From the NCBI GenBank assembly GCA_024196135.1, contig JAMQCK010000021.1:62001-126000 (forward strand): 64,000 nt of DNA. Reading direction: 5' to 3'. Shown one piece after another: positions 57,492 through 64,000 of this stretch. A program made the position numbers and the translations under genes. Within the stretch, counting starts at the first letter, position 1, and the number at the start of each line of letters is the position of its first letter. This stretch comes from Pleurotus ostreatus/Saccharomyces cerevisiae fusant (lineage: Eukaryota; Opisthokonta). The notes under the pieces were generated by a model. The model saw nothing but the letters and a program-made list of their open reading frames with translations. It ran no database searches and was not told where the DNA came from.

Positions 57492-59488
57492 TTAATAGCC
57501 GAAGATGATCCCGAGGTAGTCTTTCCAGGCTTTCTTGACCACCACCCGCGCCTGCCCGCCGTACTCCTCGCCCAGCCAGGTCACGTATCGTGCGTCGCTT
57601 GAGCTCCAAGGGCCGAGCTCGAACGCCGAGAGATCCTTCGGCGTGAGATTCACGACCGCGGTCCCGCTACCAATGCCTGTGGGCAGGAAAGACTGCAGGA
57701 CGGACAGCTGGAACAACGTGTGCGCGTGGAAGGTCTGCAACAGCGCGAGCGTCGTCCGCATCTGCGCGTCCCTGCGGTCGACCTCCTCTTCGAAGTCTGC
57801 GGGCCCGATGCCGGCTGAGGCGCGCGCCTTCGCCTTCCCGGGCGACCGCAAGAGACCCGACATGCGCTCGCGCCCCGAACTTGAGGCGACGCGCTCCTTG
57901 GGGAAGCCCGAAGAGGACGGTGATGGACTCGTTGGTGTGCCCTCGATCCCCATGCCGCGGTTGCGGACGTACGCGCCCGCAACGGTGCCGAGCGTGAGAT
58001 CGTCATCGCCCTCGAGGCGCACCGCACCCCATTGACGCATGTCGCCCGTGTACGATGCCTGCGAGTTGTTGCGCCAGCCGCCCATCCATAGTCCGGCGCA
58101 CACGACGCACACGTCCTCGTACACGCGCCACACATCAGTGAAGGCATTTACTATGCGGGGCTTGTCGGCTCCTGACGCGCCGCCTGGCGGGGAGGAGGGC
58201 GCGCAGTGGCAGCCCGAGTGGTGCGATGCTGAGGTGTCGAGCGCGAGGATACGGTTGAGCTCGTTCCATAGCTTGACGTCGCTCCATGCGAAGCGGATGA
58301 CTGATAGCTTCGGAGGGGAGCGACTGTTGCCTTCTTGCGAGCGCGACGAGTAAAACGTTGGGCGCGAAGCTTTGTCGGGGGTGGAGGTTGTAAGGTCGAT
58401 GAGGAGGTCATAGTAGGCGGGCTTCTCCAGGAAGAGCGCATCTGTGGTACACGCAATCCATCCTCGCCCAGACTGGCTCTCCTTGTCCAGGCGATCCAGG
58501 TCAGAAAGCGTGACCATGCCCAAGGCAGTGATAGCATCCTTTGACTTGCCCTTGAGTCTGCGTGACTGCGATGATGCACCGGGCGCATCAGGACCTTCCA
58601 GCTGCGCTTCTAAGCATAGATCACTAGCGACCTGACATAGAATACACGCCGCCTCGACGGGGGGCGGTGTGTAGACCATGATCCGCCTGCGGCCGAGGAT
58701 GTGCTTGTACAGCGTGAGCGCAGTCGGCCCAAGGATGCGCAGCAAGTGGGGGAGGTGGAGGACTGGTGGTTGAGAGGAAGGATCGGGGTTGACGAAGCCG
58801 TCGCTGGTTGGGGGATCCTCGAGGTCGGCGACCCAGCCGTTCCAGTCGCCTGCGCCGCCTAGAGTGGGTTCGCGCACCCTGCGGGCTTCGAAGAAGGCGC
58901 GCGCCGCCTCCCAATCACCGTCGGTGGGTTCGAGAACGCCGGACGCCTCCAAGCGCGCGTAGATCATCGTGGTGAGATCCTTGAGCGCGGACGTGTGCAT
59001 CCATGGTCGTGGTCGCCTGGACTTTGCGAGGAGGATGCCGACGGAGGACAGGCGGAAGCCGCGGTGACCATGCTCCGTGGTTCGCCGACGTCGGAAGGCG
59101 CACACGCCGTGGTGGCCGTCCTTGGTAAAGTAGCTAATGGAGCCATTAGCAGGAATGAAGGCGAGGGGACAGGCAGTGCACGCACACGACGTCCTGCTCC
59201 ACCAGATGCAGCCCGCTGGGAAGGGCGCTGAACTCGAGGTTGTCCAACTTAATGTCTAGGGAAACAGTGAGCGGAAAACCTTTGCAAGAATAATCCTGAT
59301 ACGCACCATCGCTAGCCTTGAGGCTCCAGTCTATCACATTCCCTTTCGTGGGATGGAAAGACGCATGGAAAATAGCGACTGCACTAGCTTGTCAAGGCGT
59401 GTACCATCGTTCACAACGCATGCATACCCAGGTCCTGGGGGTATTCTGGCTTGGCCTGACTAGGACCGGCCTCGGATGAGCTGCTCAT
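57492..59488 (-). CDS. DUF4484 (LCHN/DENND11, Anr2) family protein, UDENN type
   Basis: Exons 59428-59488, 59307-59378, 59186-59255 and 57492-59133 total 1845 nt (614 residues) and close in frame. The N-terminus after splicing reads AIFHASFHPTKGNVIDWSLK, then LEFSALPSGLHLVEQDVVYF and GVCAFRRR, the uDENN-like start of the family. The core includes LHLPHLLRILGPTALTLYKH, RRRIMVYTPPPVEAACILCQ and CTTDALFLEKPAYYDLLIDL, which are family hallmarks. It ends VVVKKAWKDYLGIIFGY. Related proteins are predicted Rab exchange-factor or trafficking regulators; activity here is inferred. A low-complexity Ser/Pro insert lies near 57840-57960. It shares a 197-bp promoter with NSE3. Confidence 0.9.
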
Positions 59489-59685
59489 CGTCGTCGGCAA
59501 CGAGAGACGGATATACTGGGTGGTGGAAAGCAAGGCACAGTGACTATCAAAATCGAGCAGGGTCATCATCACCGTCACATTCACGTGCATTGCGGAAACG
59601 GTCGGTCACGTCACGATCGCGTCTCTTCATTATCGAGCTCGTCGCGCGGCACGACAACAAGACAGCTTTGATAAAGAACTTGACA
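59489..59685. promoter_or_regulatory. Compact bidirectional promoter, DUF4484 gene and NSE3
   Basis: 197 bp separate two start codons on opposite strands. It contains the palindrome CACGTG at 59582-59587 and a nearby GTCACGTCACG at about 59605-59615 (CRE-like half sites). No TATA box was seen for either gene. Confidence 0.55.
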
Positions 59686-61010
59686 ATGCCAGCACGCTCA
59701 TACAGCCAAAGAACTCAGCCAGGGCCCAGTCAGACCCAAAACGGCCGGAGAGCGTCGCGTCGCGCACCGCGGGACGAGGACGAGGATGAGGACGCTATGG
59801 AAGTCGATGGCATGGAGGATGACGAAGGCGCGGGGGGACTCGATGTATGACGCCTCCTCGATGGTTCTTCTCCCCCACATGCTGAGATCACCTACAGGAC
59901 CTAACCCTGAAAGCCAATGCGCTCGTCCGTCTTGCACTATTCTCCGAGAGTAAGAGGACTGCCCTACGAAGAGAAGAGATTGCGAAGAAAGGTGCGTTGT
60001 GACTTTCATTGTCAACTGTCGGAACCTGAAGCGAACCCTAGTGCTCGGCGGAAGTGCACGCCAGTTTGGCGCCGTACTCGCGATCGCGCAGAAGATCCTG
60101 AGGGACACATTCGGGATGGAGCTCGTCGAACTTCCGTCACGAGCAGCGCTGGAGAAAGAAGCCAATGGGGACAAGGATGCCGAACTTGAAGACGCACAGA
60201 AGGCAACAGGGGTGAAGAAGCGGGGTATGCTTGTCCCCTCCCCTCTCCGCCCCATCCACTGTCGCTGACTTCTCGATATAGCTACTGCAGCGGGGTCCAA
60301 GACCTACATCCTCCGCTCGACCCTCGACCCTCTCATTATTGAGTATGCTGCGCTTTCTGACTCGCAGATCATCGAGCAAGAGGCTGCCGAGATGCCCTCG
60401 GACGACGAGGACGACGATGCGGCGGCGAAGCGCTATGGGAGCATCATCTCCTGGTCTCAGTGCGACCAGCTCGGCGCCATCGGGATTACCTATGTAATTC
60501 TTGCTCTCATCCTCGGTAGTGGGCGCGTTATGAATGACAGTAAGTCCTTTTCTTGTCATCCCTCTGACCTATCCTGACCGCCACAATCCAGTCGACCTCC
60601 GCGCCGCCCTCCGCCGGCTCAACCTCGACGAAGACGTCCAGATGTCCGGCCTCGCCACGCACGAAAAACTCCCCATCGACACCTTCCTCGGCCACCTCGC
60701 CCGCCAGGGCTACATCGAGCGCACCGCCGTCGGCGAGCCCAGCAAGAAGGGCAAGGGCGCGAAGCGCGGCCGCCCAACGCAGGGCGCGGACGACGAGGGC
60801 GCGCAGTACGAGTGGCGGTGGGGTGCAAGGGCGCTGTGCGAGGTGGGGGAGAGGAAGGTCGCGCAGTTCGTGGGCGAGTTCATGGCGGGCGGAGATGGGG
60901 AGGAGGAGGAGGAGAGCGAGGCGGCGCAGGCGGAGATGGAGGCGCGGCGGGATAGGATTGTGAAGGGGATCGAGAGGGCGGCGGGTGGGGCGTTGATGGA
61001 TGTGAAGTAA
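59686..61010 (+). CDS. NSE3: Nse3, MAGE-domain subunit of the SMC5/6 complex
   Basis: Begins MPARSYSQRTQPGPSQTQ at 59686. Exon 1 ends at 59844; exon 2 is 59898-59991; exon 3 starts at 60042. A disordered acidic N-terminus precedes the MAGE homology domain. Winged-helix A reads LVRLALFSESKRTALRREEI and AVLAIAQKILRDTFGMELVE, then YILRSTLDPLIIEYA. Winged-helix B reads GITYVILALILGSGRVMND, LDEDVQMSGL and FLGHLARQGYIERTAVG. The tail YEWRWGARALCEVGERKVAQF is characteristic. With Nse1 and Nse4 it binds DNA and supports repair and stalled-fork stability. The C-terminal 30 residues are Glu-rich. It is convergent with the PLC gene. Confidence 0.93.
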
Positions 61011-61260
61011 GGGAATTGGGTGGTGAATGAAAGGAAGAGGCAGGGGGCTTTCTTGATGCGCGGCCTTTTTGTATGCTTGACTTGCTGTCATGTCGCTGCT
61101 GTACTGATGTATATTTCCGTAGTCCTTACTTCTATACACTTACTATACATCTTGTATATTCGATAACTTATCCAGAGATGTATATAGATTGCGCGCCTAT
61201 GTGGCGTTCTGTAAACCTGTGTTGCCTTGTTCTAGAGAAATTCCCCGAGCCGTGCGACGC

Positions 61261-63235
61261 TCATTCGGCGTCCGATATTTCGAACCGCACCAGCAGCGTT
61301 GCGCCAGAAAACTTTCCAGCCAGATTCATCATCCGCACAAGTCGCCAGCCAGGCTGGATATATTCCAGCCGGGCGCAGAACACGACAAGCTTGTCGTCCC
61401 GCCCGAATTCGTCTTCCTGTATCCGCAGCCTGTTGGACCAATTGTCAGCTACATGCTGTATACTATAGATTTGAGATTATACGCACCTTAAAAACGCCAG
61501 CTCATCGTCGTCGAACTCCCACTCGAATTTCTCGTTCCAGACGACGTCGGCGCCCTGGTCCGGGGTGTCGGTCACCTCGATGGACTTGCTCTTCCAAGAC
61601 TGGTTCTTCTCCGAGTGGAACAGGTCCGCGCGCACGTAGGTGTGGTAGCTCTTGCCCTTTCTATAGTCCGGAGGTGGCACTGCAAATATATTCATCAGCA
61701 AGGGCCAGTCACTCCAAATGGCCCCAAACAAGCCGAACAAACAAGCACCACCGAACAAATAAAGCACTCACGCGCACTAACGCCATAAATCTCCGCGCTC
61801 AGCTTCTTCCTCCCGCCACCATGTCGCCTGTGATGGTGCAGCAAATTCTTGAACTTATGCACCAGCCCCTCCTCCCCTTCGACTACCCTCAACTTTTCCG
61901 GCTTCGCAACCCAGCCGGGGCTACCAACAAACATCGCCTCATTTACTTGCATCGGCGTGTCATATGTTTGCCAATTCAGGGAGACCACCTGTGAGCCCGC
62001 GCGCCAAAACACCAGTGGGTCGGGGTTGCTAGAGCCGATACGCGTGCCACGGGGGAAGATCCGACGCAGGTGGCGGAGGCCGTGCGCGATGAGGGGACCG
62101 AGGGAGGCGGGCAACAAGGAGGCGAGCCCGGACTCGGATATGTTGATGAGAATGTGTTTCGGGTCGGTGAGTTCTGAGGAGTGGGGTTAGGCTTGGGTCT
62201 GAATCAATGGTGAAGGAAGAGTGTGCGAGACCAACCTTGCATCAGCCATCCCTTTCCGGGCTTCATGCTGCGGGCGTAAAAGCCGAGCTCGGCGAGAGGC
62301 TCAGAGATGCGCGCGTGCTGTAGGGCTTTGCGCTGCTGGGCCTCGGCGCTGTCGTCCTCATCGGAAGACGAGCTGGAGGACGACGAGCTGGAATCGCTGT
62401 CGTCGTCCTGGGTTTTGGGTGGGTAGTATTCCACCATGAGGACGATCCTGCCCTTCAAGTCTTTCGGGCGAACCTCGTCGTCGTCGACGTGCTCGAGCTT
62501 GCGCTGGACTGGGAGAACGATGGCTGTAGGTTATTGCCCAGTCCGTGTCGAGGGGTATCAGCTTACCTAGCTTATCGCCCCAGATTCTCTTCATCGTCTC
62601 CACCAGCTCGTTCTGATGGTCGAGCGGTACGTGGCACTCCAAGCTCACCAATACTGGCCAATCGTCCTCCTTGACGTGGTCCCCGATAACCTCGCAGACG
62701 CTATGGAACGCGACACCCTTGCTCAGCGTGTAGCCATGGTTCACGACCAACCCCTTCTCGTTGCTCCACCAGACGTCGATTTCGACGCAGCGGACGCCGC
62801 GCTCGAGGACGTGGGCGTAGCACGCCGCGGAGGACCGGCCGACGAGCTGCCGCGAGAGCAGGTATGTGTTGTGCGAGGATCTGCGTGGGTTGGGATTAGT
62901 ACGAAGCAATTCAGGTTAGTGAGAAGCCAACCCGCGAGGGTAGATTGGACTAGCACTAACGATATGAAGTAGTGGGTAAGGGGGAGATCGTCGGGGACGT
63001 CGGGTGCCGTGATGACGGGGCGCGCTATCACTTCCTCGACAGACTGCGGGGTAGGGGGTTAGTCATGGAAGGGGGGCTGACAAGGGATACTGACCTCTCC
63101 GACTGATTCTAGATAGACTCTGACAGCTTCGCTGAGGCGAGGGGGTTCGTCCGCGGGAGGCTGGAGATTGTAGCGCGTATCCACACGGTAAAAGGCAGAT
63201 ATTTGGCCCTCCCAGTCTCTATCTTGTGTCTCCAT
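61261..63235 (-). CDS. Short phosphoinositide-specific phospholipase C (X, Y and C2 domains)
   Basis: Cleaves PI(4,5)P2 to IP3 and diacylglycerol. Starts [20 protein letters not shown]. The X box carries both catalytic His: [16 protein letters not shown] and [11 protein letters not shown], with VEIDVWW between and [12 protein letters not shown] after. An acidic poly-Ser linker (about 62335-62400) separates X from Y ([19 protein letters not shown], then [17 protein letters not shown]). The C2 domain spans the end ([37 protein letters not shown]). Only about 55 residues precede the X box, so there is no PH domain or EF-hand pair. Estimated length is about 535 residues, against 800 or more for Plc1. 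An alternative upstream exon with EF hands was not found. Confidence 0.93.
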
Positions 63236-63737
63236 ACTTACCTGACTGTTTCCTGTAGATGAAGACGGCTGCTAAAAGACAACAAGAGCCACCAACTCAG
63301 TTGAAAGTCGAATAGGGAGTGCCGCAGTCGCGGGCCGGTCAGGTGAATGTCTGATACCATCACGCACGTTTCCGTGAAACTATTTGTTTGTGATTGACAT
63401 GACATTCAACGAGGATTGGAAATACTGCCGAAGACTTAGCTGCAAGTGCTTTCATCTCGGCCCGCTGTCTTCCAACTGCCGGGTGTCTGGCGCACGTCCT
63501 GACTCCTGTACATCAGGCTGAAGTCCTTGTAGATTCCTGTAGGTCCTCTAGTTGAAGTGTGAAGGATTAGACCCACTTACTGACACCGGAAGGACGGGGA
63601 GGGACGCCCACAAACTATGCGCTGACCCTATAGTGTGCGAAGAGCTCGTGAGAATTGAAGATCCACATTCCCTTGACACTACCCTCGTTCCCTGTTATCG
63701 ATCTCGGCTTGCTCGTTCTACTCACCGGACCTGGGCC
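63236..63737. other. Divergent region between PLC and P450 genes
   Basis: Upstream of both genes. No gene seen. A 63-codon plus frame at 63552 has no resemblance to any family. Confidence 0.4.
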
Positions 63738-63743
63738 TTATAA
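63738..63743 (+). promoter_or_regulatory. TATA-like box of the P450 gene
   Basis: TTATAA in CCTTATAACT, 48 nt before the ATG at 63791. Confidence 0.4.
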
Positions 63744-63790
63744 CTACGCCACGACTCGCAGGATATACAGCAGGCAGCTGCATCTTGTCC

Positions 63791-64000
63791 ATGTCTCTCG
63801 TCAGCGTCTGCCTCTCGCGCATCCTACCTCTCGAGAAATGGATCTCTGCTCTCGCACTCGGGAGAAGACATGCGGCATATTTACTATGCGCCATCGTAGG
63901 CTGCCCCATCGTCTACCGCATCCTCCTCTACCCTCGCTTCTTTTCCCCGCTGCGGCACGTACCCGGCCCGCCCCTCGGCGACCCCCTCATTGGCGCCTGC
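63791..64000 (+). CDS. Cytochrome P450, N-terminal part only (cut by window edge)
   Basis: Seventy codons to the window edge, in frame. An N-terminal hydrophobic anchor (HAAYLLCAIVGCPIVYRILL) is followed by the proline-rich hinge PRFFSPLRHVPGPPLGDPLI typical of microsomal fungal P450s. The heme-binding Cys region lies outside the window, so family and substrate cannot be assigned. Confidence 0.8.
   Translation, partial: MSLVSVCLSRILPLEKWISALALGRRHAAYLLCAIVGCPIVYRILLYPRFFSPLRHVPGPPLGDPLIGAC

Noticed and set aside
57492..64000. Secondary-metabolite cluster around the right-edge P450
   Set aside because: Neighbours are housekeeping genes (Nse3, DUF4484, PLC). No synthase or tailoring enzymes lie in the window.

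Overview
This window looks like nuclear DNA of an agaricomycete basidiomycete, probably a wood- or litter-decay species of polyporoid type. The evidence is dense genes split by many 50-60 nt GT-AG introns, GC-rich coding sequence, a DUF6533 membrane protein, a DUF4470/MYND protein, a Lam16A-type laminarinase and a secreted GH3 beta-xylosidase. Twenty-three genes can be supported, one of them cut by the right edge. Nearly all models were assembled by hand from reading frames and splice sites. Where exon lengths were added up (GH16, IMP3, MYND, prefoldin, PIN, SRA, F-box, DUF4484, HIT) the reading frame closed exactly.

Layout. 0.4-7.4 kb: Delta-12 fatty acid desaturase (-), secreted GH16 laminarinase (-), rRNA-processing factor IMP3 (-). 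7.8-18.2 kb: DUF4470/MYND protein (+), phospholipase D (-), Nug1/GNL3L-type nucleolar GTPase (-). 18.7-30 kb: cellulose-synthase-like GT2 glycosyltransferase (-), divergent from a membrane-anchored GH16 (+), then DUF6533 protein (-) and prefoldin 5 (-). 30.3-41.8 kb: a large Sac3/GANP mRNA-export scaffold with internal FG repeats (-), a small Cys-rich protein (+), a PIN-domain protein (-) and an FHA/coiled-coil/tail-anchor protein (-). 42.3-50.2 kb: a nine-exon stand-alone SRA/YDG-domain gene (+) not visible as any long reading frame, F-box protein (+), HIT-like protein (+) and beta-xylosidase (-). 50.2-54.1 kb: a gene-poor island with degenerate F-box-like fragments and a 22-bp satellite that switches strand. 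54.1-64 kb: hexose transporter (+), DUF4484/LCHN protein (-) sharing a 197-bp promoter with Nse3 (+), short PI-PLC (-), and the first 70 codons of a cytochrome P450 (+).

Themes. Cell-wall glucan work is represented by two GH16 enzymes and the GT2. Carbohydrate uptake is represented by the xylosidase and the hexose transporter. Nuclear housekeeping is represented by IMP3, Nug1, Sac3, Nse3 and the SRA protein. Lipid signalling is represented by PLD and PLC. There is no sign of a virus, an intact transposon or a biosynthetic cluster. The most notable item is the hidden SRA gene, whose intact domain requires two GC-AG introns. Next are the GT2/GH16 divergent pair, the unusual FG-repeat position in Sac3, and the repeat island.
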